Positions 1 through 6,403 of a stretch of 6,403 nt of DNA are shown here, piece after piece. A program made the translations under genes and the position numbers. Numbering within the stretch: position 1 is the first letter of the stretch; every line of letters begins with the position of its first letter. The stretch spans positions 1 through 6,403 of the forward strand of contig CAMLRB010000204.1 in the NCBI GenBank assembly GCA_946482295.1. The letters run 5' to 3'. The notes under the pieces were generated by a model. It did not search any database and was not told the origin of the DNA. It was given only the letters and a program-made list of their open reading frames with translations. The stretch is from an uncultured Bacteriovorax sp. GTDB taxonomy: Bacteria > Bdellovibrionota > Bacteriovoracia > Bacteriovoracales > Bacteriovoracaceae.

Positions 1-615
1 AAGTCCAATTGTCTTGAGTTGTTTTCTTGTATCTCGAACCGCTAAAGTTTCACCAACTGGATTGTAGATGACATCAACTTGATTATTTTTCCAAGGCGAG
101 AGGGCTAGACTTTGCTTAACTGAATATGAATTACAAATAAAACTTAAATTGGGCATAAGTTTCGCTGTTAAAAATTTCCAGACAATATTAATTTTTTTGC
201 TCGCGTAGTAATAATCGCGTAAGTGCCAAATAATTTTTCCGCTAAAACCTGAAGCCAAACATTGAGCAAAAAAGCGCAGGGCCGCTTTATTACCATTTAA
301 ATAAACTGAGTCGAATTGTTCGTGTGCTCCCCAGATTTTTTTCCCAAAAATCAACGTGAGCCCACTCCAAAAAGCACTGAACCCCATCTTCACGTTAGAT
401 CGTGAATAGGAATAAACGCTTGCTGGATAATCATAGTATCGAATCTTTTGAAAGCCTTGATCTGTTATAAATTGTTCTAGCTTTTTACTTTCACTTAATC
501 GTGGAACGAAAAAAGTGAACAGATCACGGTTTTGCGTGGCCAGTTGGTGAACTAGACTTCTTTCAGCTCCACCTACTTCATTTGTATTCATTACGACTGC
601 AATATTTTTCAACAT
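1..615 (-). CDS. Glycosyltransferase, GT-B fold (family 4-like), N-terminal part, truncated by the window edge
   Basis: The frame stays open for 205 codons from an ATG at 615 to the left edge, so the C-terminal half is missing. The start MLKNIAVVMNTNEVGGAERS is a typical N-terminal Rossmann beta-strand followed by the acceptor-side glycine loop of GT-B glycosyltransferases, with GGAER at residues 15-19. Further on, 'IWHLRDYYYASKK' and 'FICNSYSVKQSL' near residues 130-175 resemble the middle of such proteins, where a strand ending in H/R and then an 'I.NS' element precede the interdomain linker ('VIYNPVG', around residues 185-190). The donor-binding domain with the EX7E motif would lie outside the window. 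The gene overlaps the upstream glycosyltransferase by 7 nt (the ATG lies before that gene's TGA), implying translational coupling. The likely role is sugar transfer in surface glycan assembly at the cytoplasmic face of the inner membrane. Sugar donor and acceptor cannot be told from the sequence. Confidence 0.85.
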   Translation of the reverse strand, partial: MLKNIAVVMNTNEVGGAERSLVHQLATQNRDLFTFFVPRLSESKKLEQFITDQGFQKIRYYDYPASVYSYSRSNVKMGFSAFWSGLTLIFGKKIWGAHEQFDSVYLNGNKAALRFFAQCLASGFSGKIIWHLRDYYYASKKINIVWKFLTAKLMPNLSFICNSYSVKQSLALSPWKNNQVDVIYNPVGETLAVRDTRKQLKTIGL

Positions 616-1622
616 GCACTCCTTTTTTCAGTTAACACATAAAAAAAGCGCATATATTCATTCAGCGAATGCGACGTTCTTGTATGCTCAAAGCAGTCAA
701 TCGCCATCTTATAATATTGGTATTCATTTTCACGAGTGAATAACTCTTCTACGGATTTTCGGCTCGTCGATGAGATGATCCAACCCGTATCACCGTGATG
801 AACTGATTCTGGTAAACCACCACTATTCATCACAATGCTCGGGGTTCCGAAGCGAGCGGCTTCCAGAACAGTTAAACCAAAACCTTCGTAAAAACCTTTG
901 TGTGAATGATCAAGTGAAAGAAGTAGATTGTAGTGACTCATCTGATAGGCTTCATCACGTTCATTATCTGAGGAGCCTGAAAGCTCTTTGACTGCGACTT
1001 TATGTGAAGCTAGACCTGAACCCTTAGGAACAATTAACTCGACCGTTCTGCCCGTTATATCTGCTGTGTGTTCGCAAAACTCAAGTGCTCCTTCCAGATT
1101 TTTATGTGGGACATTTCGTGCAATACACGCAAAAACCATATGATTGCGAATTTCTTTCTTTATAAACTTCGCATCACTTACATCAATACAATTGTGAAAG
1201 ATTATGTCGCGGGAATAGTCTAGATTGTATCCTCGCTCAACAGCTTTTTCTTGAGTTGCTTTTGAAATAAAAACGTTTAGATAAGAGCTCTCAAGTTTGT
1301 CATAGAGTTTCTTTTTAAATACTTTTTTATAAACACGTTTCAACAGATTTGGTGATGTCATCAAAATTTCTGAACCATGAATGAAATTAATCATTTTTTC
1401 ATGACCAGTGTTTGAGGCCCATGCAAATTGTGGATGAATGTTGATGATTAATGAAAAACGATCAAAATTAAAATTTGTTTCTCTAATTTGTTCGAAACTT
1501 TTCCAATGAAATAATTCATAGGCCAATCCTAAGTCTTTCAAAGACTTTTCTATATTGGTAGTAAAGGTCGACAATCCACCTAACTGCGGAAAATAATCTG
1601 AAGTTGTTACTAAGATCAACAT
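609..1622 (-). CDS. Glycosyltransferase family 4 (GT-B) protein
   Basis: A complete 337-residue protein, slightly short for family 4 enzymes (often 350-400). The N-terminal domain begins with a beta-strand and the acceptor loop 'YFPQLGGLSTF' (residues 10-20, G15-G16), and 'FIHGSE' at 80-85 is a typical strand-end histidine region. The C-terminal donor-binding domain starts near residue 160 with 'ACIARNVPHKN' (R169 and K174, the usual phosphate-contacting basic pair). It carries the retaining-enzyme signature EGFGLTVLE at 246-254 (E246 and E254 of EX7E), followed by 'GTPSIVMNSGGLPE' at 259-272. No signal peptide or membrane segment is apparent, so it should act in the cytoplasm or at the inner membrane face. 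It is the first gene after a 158 bp gap with a candidate promoter, and its end overlaps the next glycosyltransferase. The probable role is surface polysaccharide synthesis or glycan modification. Donor and acceptor are unknown. Confidence 0.92.
   Translation of the reverse strand: MLILVTTSDYFPQLGGLSTFTTNIEKSLKDLGLAYELFHWKSFEQIRETNFNFDRFSLIINIHPQFAWASNTGHEKMINFIHGSEILMTSPNLLKRVYKKVFKKKLYDKLESSYLNVFISKATQEKAVERGYNLDYSRDIIFHNCIDVSDAKFIKKEIRNHMVFACIARNVPHKNLEGALEFCEHTADITGRTVELIVPKGSGLASHKVAVKELSGSSDNERDEAYQMSHYNLLLSLDHSHKGFYEGFGLTVLEAARFGTPSIVMNSGGLPESVHHGDTGWIISSTSRKSVEELFTRENEYQYYKMAIDCFEHTRTSHSLNEYMRFFYVLTEKRSAC
619..624 (-). promoter_or_regulatory. Shine-Dalgarno site of the truncated glycosyltransferase, close to its start
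   Basis: On the minus strand AAGGAG is followed by only 3 nt (TGC) before the ATG at 615. The next codon is TTG (612-610), which would give 6 nt of spacing. The site lies inside the end of the upstream glycosyltransferase gene, so ribosomes finishing that gene would arrive on it. ATG is kept as the start, with TTG as the alternative; the proteins differ by a single residue. Confidence 0.6.
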
Positions 1623-1623
1623 C

Positions 1624-1629
1624 CCTCCT
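1624..1629 (-). promoter_or_regulatory. Shine-Dalgarno site of the complete glycosyltransferase, almost touching its ATG
   Basis: A perfect AGGAGG lies 1 nt before the ATG at 1622, well below the usual 5-9 nt. The second codon is TTG (1619-1617), which would have a spacing of 4 nt. No in-frame ATG, GTG or TTG lies upstream before the in-frame TAA just beyond the candidate -10 region, so the start is this ATG or the TTG beside it. Confidence 0.6.
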
Positions 1630-1660
1630 GGACGCAGTACCTCACATTTAATTTTAACTG

Positions 1661-1688
1661 ATTATGATAGTGTCTTAGAGTCGGGCAA
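1661..1688 (-). promoter_or_regulatory. Candidate sigma-70-type promoter for the glycosyltransferase genes
   Basis: In the 158 bp gap (1623-1780) the minus strand has TTGCCC at 1688-1683 (four of six matches to TTGACA) and CATAAT at 1666-1661 (five of six to TATAAT), separated by 16 bp. Transcription would begin about 30 nt upstream of the glycosyltransferase ATG. This is the only sizeable gap in the window, which supports a promoter here. AT-rich DNA gives such matches by chance, so this is a prediction by eye. The rest of the gap contains no clear terminator for the upstream transcript. Confidence 0.4.
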
Positions 1689-1694
1689 ATTAAT

Positions 1695-1742
1695 CCTCTT
1701 TAGGGTTGCGATTTAATTCGTATGAGAATCAATGCCTCTTTA
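1695..1742 (-). repeat. Short direct repeat (8 bp, twice) upstream of the candidate promoter
   Basis: TAAAGAGG occurs twice on the minus strand, at 1742-1735 and 1702-1695, with starts exactly 40 bp apart. The second copy ends 6 bp before the candidate -35 hexamer. The position would suit a paired regulator site on one face of the helix, but an 8-mer pair in AT-rich DNA can be chance and no known operator is recognised. Confidence 0.2.
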
Positions 1743-1780
1743 AATAGGAGATATCTTTGAATCGGCATTTTTTGCCTTGA

Positions 1781-2623
1781 TCAATTCTTTGGAATGAAGA
1801 AGTAATTTAGAAATTTATAGTCTTCTTTTGGTACTGAAGTCTTCTCTAGATCCTCTCCATTTATGATGAAACTTTCATAGCCAAGACTGCTTAAATACTT
1901 CATCACGTTTTGAGAAGAAGAACCATTTTCCAAAAGACAGGGATCATTTAATTCTATGCAGAGAATTGGCTTAAATTTTTTTAAAAAACTTTCAGCTCCT
2001 CTTAAGGCCAGTTCTTCGAAACCTTCGATGTCCATTTTTAACAGTGACGGTTTAACTTTTTCAAACTCACCTTGTTCCAACATGTGATCAAGTGTTTCAC
2101 ATTTTGCTATCACTTTTGTAAATCCCTTAAGTGGTGTGTTTGTACCTCCAATTCTTCCCCAACCTGACTCATTCAAAGGAGGAACGGCAAATTCAACTTG
2201 TCCTACTTTGTCAGCGAGGCAAATCTCATTGAGTGTTATATTTTTCAATTGATTGAGCTCAATGTTCTTTTTTAAAAAATGAATGTTATTCGGATTGGGT
2301 TCGAAAGAGATTACAGGAAGGTTCGGAAATTTATGTGCGAGCATTAAACTGAAATATCCAATATTGGCCCCGATATCAACGAAACAAGTCGCTTCTTTTG
2401 CAAACTTCAGTATATGTCTTTCTGTTTCAAGCTCATGGCTTTTTTTAGCAAAGATCCTTCGTTGAATTCTATCTTGAAGATATAGATCTAGTTTTAAACC
2501 TGTCCACGTAAGAGTTTTAAGGCTCTTTTCTTTCACAAAAGAGTGGTAGTACTTCTCAAGCAAAAAGAGTTTTCCTTTAAAGTTAGGAAGTTTTGCCATT
2601 TGATCATAGAACGTGTTTAGCAT
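1781..2623 (-). CDS. FkbM-family SAM-dependent methyltransferase
   Basis: A 280-residue protein with the full FkbM (Methyltransf_21) pattern. The SAM-binding motif VDIGANIGYFS lies at 82-92, an acidic strand end 'SFEPNP' at 106-111 (E108 probably contacts the ribose of SAM), and the characteristic 'LLKMDIEGFE' at 194-203 is followed by 'ILCIEL' at 220-225. The N-terminal 75 residues are a less conserved extension. Family members usually O-methylate sugars or small-molecule hydroxyls and are common in polysaccharide and natural-product clusters; the substrate here is unknown. The chosen start is the ATG at 2623, one base after the radA stop, with a weak GGAAAA upstream. A TTG at 2635 would add four residues (MENN) and overlap radA, but lacks a ribosome site. 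The gene should be cotranscribed with ligA and radA, an unusual partner for it. The glycosyltransferases downstream make a glycan substrate plausible, but this is inference. Confidence 0.9.
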   Translation of the reverse strand: MLNTFYDQMAKLPNFKGKLFLLEKYYHSFVKEKSLKTLTWTGLKLDLYLQDRIQRRIFAKKSHELETERHILKFAKEATCFVDIGANIGYFSLMLAHKFPNLPVISFEPNPNNIHFLKKNIELNQLKNITLNEICLADKVGQVEFAVPPLNESGWGRIGGTNTPLKGFTKVIAKCETLDHMLEQGEFEKVKPSLLKMDIEGFEELALRGAESFLKKFKPILCIELNDPCLLENGSSSQNVMKYLSSLGYESFIINGEDLEKTSVPKEDYKFLNYFFIPKN

Positions 2624-2624
2624 G

Positions 2625-4001
2625 TTATTTTCCAATTAAATTTTCAATATCACGAGCTTGTCTTAAACCTATGATCTCAATATCGAATTTACCTTTCAAC
2701 TCCCGAGCTGTTTTTTCCGATGTAACAACCCGCTTGTAATTAAGTTGGGCCATTTCTTTTATTCTCATTTCCATTTGAGGGATTGATCGAACTTCACCTG
2801 TTAGCCCAACTTCACCTACAAAAATGGTACTCGAATCAATTGGTTTTCCTCGGTATGAACTTAGTAAAGAAGCTATGATGGCCAGGTCTGATTCTCTTGT
2901 CCCTAGTTTCATGCCACCGACAACGTTCAAATAGATATCGTTAAAACCTAGTGGTAGTCCAAAATATTTTTCAATTACGGCAACCATCATCGAAAGACGG
3001 TTATTGTCCACACCTTGAGTTGTTCTTCTGCCGTTACCAAATTTGTTATCAACAACTAGCGCCTGTATTTCTACAAATAGTGATCGGGAACCTTCAATAA
3101 TACATGTTAGGGATCGACCAAACGAATCTTTAAGTTGATCATCGAGAAAATATTGCGAAGGATTTTTAACTTCATCAAGCCCACTCTCGCGCATTTCAAA
3201 TATGCCAACTTCATTCGTATTTCCAAAACGATTTTTCATGGCCCTTAGTATGCGATAGTGACCGAATTGATCACCTTCAAAATAAATAACAGTATCTACC
3301 ATGTGTTCTAGAATTTTGGGACCTGCGATCGAACCTTCTTTAGTGATGTGACCAATAACAAAACATGTTATACCGTTAGATTTTACGTGATTCATCAGTT
3401 CGTAAGTCACTTCTCTAATTTGAGAGACCGTGCCGGGAGCAGAATCAATTTCAGATGAGCTAGTTGTTTGAATAGAATCAACAACAAGAAACCTTGGTTT
3501 CAATTTATTAATTTGTTCTAAAATCTTCTGCCAATTAGTTTCGTTATAAATGTAAAAATTGTTGTTGTTAACACCAACTTTTTTGGCCCTTTCCGCTACT
3601 TGGTTAGTCGACTCTTCTCCGCTTACATAGAGAACTACGGCTTCTGCGTGGGTTTGAGAAAGTTTTCCCATAACACTTGTAAGTAGAGTTGATTTTCCGA
3701 TTCCTGGTTCGCCACCAATGAGAATAAGGGAACCTGGAACGACCCCACCGCCTACGACACGGTCAAATTCACTCATTCCCGAACTTACGCGAAATTGTTT
3801 TTCGAGTACGATTTCATTAACAAGCTTGGGGGCTTCTGTTCCTTGGGCCGTTCTTTTATGAGCTCGATTGAGATCTTTAGCTGCGACGGCTGTTTCTTCT
3901 GTGAAGGAATTCCATGATCCACACTCTGGACACTTCCCCATCCACTTGCTTGTCTGATACGAACAGTTTTGACAAATGAAAGTTGACGTCTTTTTGGCCA
4001 T
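2625..4001 (-). CDS. radA: DNA repair and recombination protein RadA (Sms)
   Basis: A full-length 458-residue RadA, matching the family's usual 450-460. An N-terminal C4 zinc finger is formed by C10, C13, C24 and C27. The RecA-like ATPase core carries Walker A GEPGIGKST at 97-105 and Walker B 'FLVVDS' at 171-176 (D175). The RadA-specific KNRFG motif lies at 256-260. The C-terminal domain from about residue 300 is the Lon-protease-like fold, with 'VGGMKLG' at 361-367 and 'VGEVGLTGEVRSI' at 395-407; in RadA this fold is not a working protease. RadA is a DNA-dependent ATPase acting as a ring helicase that drives branch migration of recombination intermediates. The ATG at 4001 has AGGAA six bases upstream and lies 9 nt after the ligA stop, so the two genes are almost certainly cotranscribed. 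The methyltransferase follows 1 nt after the stop. Confidence 0.98.
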   Translation of the reverse strand: MAKKTSTFICQNCSYQTSKWMGKCPECGSWNSFTEETAVAAKDLNRAHKRTAQGTEAPKLVNEIVLEKQFRVSSGMSEFDRVVGGGVVPGSLILIGGEPGIGKSTLLTSVMGKLSQTHAEAVVLYVSGEESTNQVAERAKKVGVNNNNFYIYNETNWQKILEQINKLKPRFLVVDSIQTTSSSEIDSAPGTVSQIREVTYELMNHVKSNGITCFVIGHITKEGSIAGPKILEHMVDTVIYFEGDQFGHYRILRAMKNRFGNTNEVGIFEMRESGLDEVKNPSQYFLDDQLKDSFGRSLTCIIEGSRSLFVEIQALVVDNKFGNGRRTTQGVDNNRLSMMVAVIEKYFGLPLGFNDIYLNVVGGMKLGTRESDLAIIASLLSSYRGKPIDSSTIFVGEVGLTGEVRSIPQMEMRIKEMAQLNYKRVVTSEKTARELKGKFDIEIIGLRQARDIENLIGK

Positions 4002-4010
4002 GCAGATTTC

Positions 4011-5888
4011 CTATTTCATGAGTTTCATCAACTCTGCTTCTGTTATAATTTTTATTTTTAGTTCGAGAGCTTTTTTGAATTTACTGGAACTAGGGTCCGT
4101 TTCATTGGTTACCAAGATATCGGTATTTTTTGAAACTGAGGAAACAACAATTCCTCCCGCCTCACGAATCATATCTTCTACAACAGGCCTCTTTTCGGTA
4201 AGAGCTCCTGTGATACAAAGTTTTTTTCCGGTGATTGCTGTTTCTCTTGTCTCTTCAACTTGAAACTCAAAACCAACTTTAATCAAGCGATCGATGAGGC
4301 TGTGTTTTTCCTGCAAACTATGTAAAAAATCAGCTGCTGATTTTTCAGCAAACCCTTCAATGTTCATAAGTTTTTGCAAGTCGAGATCTTTGATTTTTTC
4401 AATCGAATCAAATCCCGCTCTAACAACTTTCTCACATTTATTATAAGCGCCACCAGAAATCCCAAGAGCAGACAAGAAAGTGATTAAATCCACTTGTTTT
4501 GTCTTTTGAATTCCTTCAATCAACTTGGCACTTAGCTTATCTTTAACCTTATCGATTTTCATTAGGTCACTGGCCTCTAAAAGATAGAGATCAGGAATGT
4601 TTTTTACTAAGCCAGCATTGATCAATTCCTCTAAGCGTTTTCCGCTTAAATCCTCAATGCCAATCTTCTGAATGAAGTTAAGAATAACTTCTTTGTTTTT
4701 CCCGGGGCATTCTGGGTTAACACAGAAAATTCTAATATCAACAATTTCAACTTTTTTCTCACAGCTTGGACAAAAGTGCGGAACTACAAATGGGTTTTTC
4801 GAAGATTGAACGACAGACAGAAATTTTGGAATTACTTCTCCGGAGCGAATAATCTCAATCGTATCGCCGACCTTTAATTGATTCTGTTGAACGAGACCGA
4901 AATTATGAAGAGTCACTCGTGAAATCATTGCGCCTGAAAGTTCCACTGGCTCTACTTCGCCCACTGGAGTGAGAATGCCATTTCGAGACACTGACCACGA
5001 AATCTCTTTGATAGTCGTTGTCTTTGATTCACCTTGAAACTTAAAGGCAAGTTTATAGCGTGGGTGATGTGAGGTTTCCCCTAATTCTTCATGCAAGGCC
5101 ATTTTATTATATGTGAATACAATTCCATCAATTTGGAATTCGCCCTCACTCATGAAGTGACGTGCATGATCGATAACTTTTTCAAGTGTCTTTACGCCTT
5201 TATGCACTTCATATTCGGGAATGGTAAAGCCTAAGTTTTCCATTCTCGTAAACTTTTCTTCTTCTAATTTAATTGGTTCGTTACTAATGTAATCGAAAGA
5301 CATGAACTGAATGTAACGGCATAATTCAAGATTATCTTTTCTGCCCATGAGGCCAGCTACTATGTTTCGAGGATTCGTTGGTTTTTCGAGTCCCATTTCC
5401 ACCATTTCTTTTGAGAGATGAAAGAAACTTTCTTCATCACAGTAAAGCTCGCCGCGTATTTCGATTTTATTTTTATTGTTTATTAACTTTGGAACTGAAT
5501 TAACCCACATTACTTTGGGCATGATGTTTTCACCAAAAGTACCATCGCCGCGTGTTTTAGCTTTTGTTAGCTTTCCATCTTCATAAATAAGTGAGCAGCT
5601 AATTCCATCAAGCTTCATTGTTGAAAGAATTTCTTCCTGCCCCATCCAACTCACCAGATCATCTAAAACATATGTTTTTTCAAGAGAGAGCATCTTTTTG
5701 TCATGCTTAACTTTATCGCTTGCTGATGACGTTGAACCGACGACATTTAGAATTGGATTTTCAGGATCGATCGATTTTAATTCTTCTTCGAGTTGATCGA
5801 ATTCATGATCAGAAATTTCAGGGCGGCCCTGATAATAGAGCGCTTTATGCTTCAAGATTAGCTCTTCAAGCTTTTTAATGCGTTTCAT
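4011..5888 (-). CDS. ligA: NAD+-dependent DNA ligase LigA
   Basis: A 625-residue ligase with the complete LigA domain order, somewhat shorter than the usual 660-680, mainly through a short linker before the nucleotidyltransferase motif. Domain Ia: 'LYYQGRPEISDHEFD' at 17-31 (Y18, Y19, D27, D31 for NMN binding). Adenylation domain: KLDG at 92-95 with K92 the AMP-accepting lysine, RGDG at 113-116, RGE at 145-147, NPRN at 172-175, and AFKF at 281-284 (K283, motif V). The OB fold follows to about 370, then a zinc finger with C373, C376, C389 and C394, helix-hairpin-helix repeats to about 540, and a C-terminal BRCT domain (about 549-625). Motif IV reads IDGIVFTYN at 253-261, with T259 where a lysine is usual. 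The enzyme seals nicks in replication and repair. The ATG at 5888 has GGAG seven bases upstream. It follows the barrel gene by 24 nt and precedes radA by 9 nt. Confidence 0.97.
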   Translation of the reverse strand: MKRIKKLEELILKHKALYYQGRPEISDHEFDQLEEELKSIDPENPILNVVGSTSSASDKVKHDKKMLSLEKTYVLDDLVSWMGQEEILSTMKLDGISCSLIYEDGKLTKAKTRGDGTFGENIMPKVMWVNSVPKLINNKNKIEIRGELYCDEESFFHLSKEMVEMGLEKPTNPRNIVAGLMGRKDNLELCRYIQFMSFDYISNEPIKLEEEKFTRMENLGFTIPEYEVHKGVKTLEKVIDHARHFMSEGEFQIDGIVFTYNKMALHEELGETSHHPRYKLAFKFQGESKTTTIKEISWSVSRNGILTPVGEVEPVELSGAMISRVTLHNFGLVQQNQLKVGDTIEIIRSGEVIPKFLSVVQSSKNPFVVPHFCPSCEKKVEIVDIRIFCVNPECPGKNKEVILNFIQKIGIEDLSGKRLEELINAGLVKNIPDLYLLEASDLMKIDKVKDKLSAKLIEGIQKTKQVDLITFLSALGISGGAYNKCEKVVRAGFDSIEKIKDLDLQKLMNIEGFAEKSAADFLHSLQEKHSLIDRLIKVGFEFQVEETRETAITGKKLCITGALTEKRPVVEDMIREAGGIVVSSVSKNTDILVTNETDPSSSKFKKALELKIKIITEAELMKLMK

Positions 5889-5912
5889 TTGTCTGCTCCA
5901 ATGGGGGTTGGA

Positions 5913-6403
5913 TTAAAAAGTAAAGATTGCTCCCACTTTAGCAGAAACGTCTTTGAATTGCTCTTCTTTTGTGACCCCAGTGAAGTTCGCTTTGTTTGAT
6001 AAAATTTGTAATCCACCGGTCAGCGTAATGTTTGGTTCATACGCATATTGAGCACCAGCTTCGATTCGATAGTTTGAGCTTGATTCATCACTTCCAAATA
6101 CAGTTACTTTTTCTTTATAGCTAGATGTGAGAAGAAAATCGATTAATAAGTACGCACGAACCGATTCATAAAGTGGAACACTTCCCTTTACACCTAACAA
6201 TAGTCCACTAAAGCTGAACTCTGTAAAACTGTCTGTTATGTTTGTACTAACGCCATAAGTGTATTTGCCATATCCACCATAGACATCAACTTGTGGTCCG
6301 TAAAAAAATCCTAGTGGTAGATATTTATATCCAAATTTCAGGCGTACAGAAGTGTTGTCAGTGTTATATTTGTTTCCGGTGAAAGTTCCCTGATCTTTTT
6401 CAT
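5913..6403 (-). CDS. Outer-membrane beta-barrel protein, C-terminal part, truncated by the window edge
   Basis: The reading frame is open from the right edge to a TAA at 5913, giving the last 162 residues; the start and any signal peptide lie outside the window. A TTG at 6200 could be mistaken for a start, but the 67 upstream codons continue the same barrel pattern. About seven amphipathic beta-strands can be traced, such as 'SVRLKFGYKYLP', 'QVDVYGGYGKYTYGV', 'FSFSGLLLGVKGSV', 'YRIEAGAQYAYEP' and 'ITLTGGLQIL', joined by polar loops. The last strand ends 'SAKVGAIFTF', with the terminal phenylalanine typical of the signal read by the BAM assembly machine. This points to a small OmpA/OmpW-like barrel of perhaps eight strands, but the exact family is not recognised and the function is unknown. 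It lies 24 nt before ligA on the same strand with no visible terminator between, so read-through into ligA is likely. Confidence 0.8.
   Translation of the reverse strand, partial: EKDQGTFTGNKYNTDNTSVRLKFGYKYLPLGFFYGPQVDVYGGYGKYTYGVSTNITDSFTEFSFSGLLLGVKGSVPLYESVRAYLLIDFLLTSSYKEKVTVFGSDESSSNYRIEAGAQYAYEPNITLTGGLQILSNKANFTGVTKEEQFKDVSAKVGAIFTF

Noticed and set aside
1757..1781. Possible rho-independent terminator after the methyltransferase gene (GGCA, five-base loop, TGCC)
   Set aside because: The stem is only 4 bp, extended by three more pairs only if a two-base bulge is allowed, and no T-tract follows on the minus strand. The T run seen on the plus strand lies in the loop.
2283..2465. A 60-codon open frame on the plus strand
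   Set aside because: It lies wholly antisense to the SAM-binding part of the methyltransferase gene, has no recognisable domain and no convincing ribosome site. It is a shadow of the real gene.
2624..2635. TTG at 2635 as the methyltransferase start
   Set aside because: It would overlap radA by 11 nt and has no Shine-Dalgarno. The ATG at 2623, just after the radA stop, is a better start.
3976..4263. A 95-codon open frame on the plus strand across the ligA-radA junction
   Set aside because: It is antisense to the BRCT-coding end of ligA and the start of radA, both unmistakable genes. Its serine-rich hydrophobic composition is what a reverse-complement frame of such DNA gives.
5913..6200. A separate 95-residue protein starting at the TTG at 6200
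   Set aside because: The same frame continues without a stop to the right edge, and the upstream 67 codons encode further barrel strands. The TTG is an internal leucine codon.
1..6403. CRISPR array, insertion sequence, tRNA or rRNA, phage or defence genes
   Set aside because: No regularly spaced repeats, terminal inverted repeats, transposase motifs or tRNA-like cloverleaf were seen on either strand, and nearly all the sequence is taken up by recognisable genes.

Overview
The window is 6.4 kb of AT-rich DNA in which every supported gene lies on the minus strand, so transcription runs from right to left in these coordinates. It looks like the chromosome of a Gram-negative bacterium: the rightmost gene encodes the C-terminal part of an outer-membrane beta-barrel ending in phenylalanine, and the housekeeping genes ligA and radA are both of bacterial type. 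The low GC, lysine- and asparagine-rich proteins and a divergent LigA would fit the Bacteriovorax side of Bdellovibrionota, but that placement is only an impression and was not tested.

In transcription order: (1) 6403-5913, a beta-barrel protein cut by the right edge; (2) 5888-4011, NAD+-dependent DNA ligase; (3) 4001-2625, the recombination and repair protein RadA; (4) 2623-1781, an FkbM-family methyltransferase; (5) a 158 bp gap with a candidate promoter; (6) 1622-609, a family 4-type glycosyltransferase; (7) 615-1, the N-terminal part of a second glycosyltransferase cut by the left edge.

The gaps between genes 1 to 4 are 24, 9 and 1 nt, which suggests one transcript. LigA seals nicks and RadA processes recombination intermediates, so these two form a DNA-maintenance pair. 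The FkbM methyltransferase directly after radA belongs in theme with the glycosyltransferases, which overlap by 7 nt and look like the start of a surface-polysaccharide or glycan-modification cluster continuing beyond the left edge.

Most of the window is ordinary. I found no mobile element, CRISPR array, RNA gene, or clear new system. The points most worth a second look are a threonine where NAD+ ligases normally carry the motif IV lysine (LigA residue 259), the attachment of a glycan-type methyltransferase gene to a ligA-radA unit, and the very short Shine-Dalgarno-to-ATG spacing in both glycosyltransferase genes.
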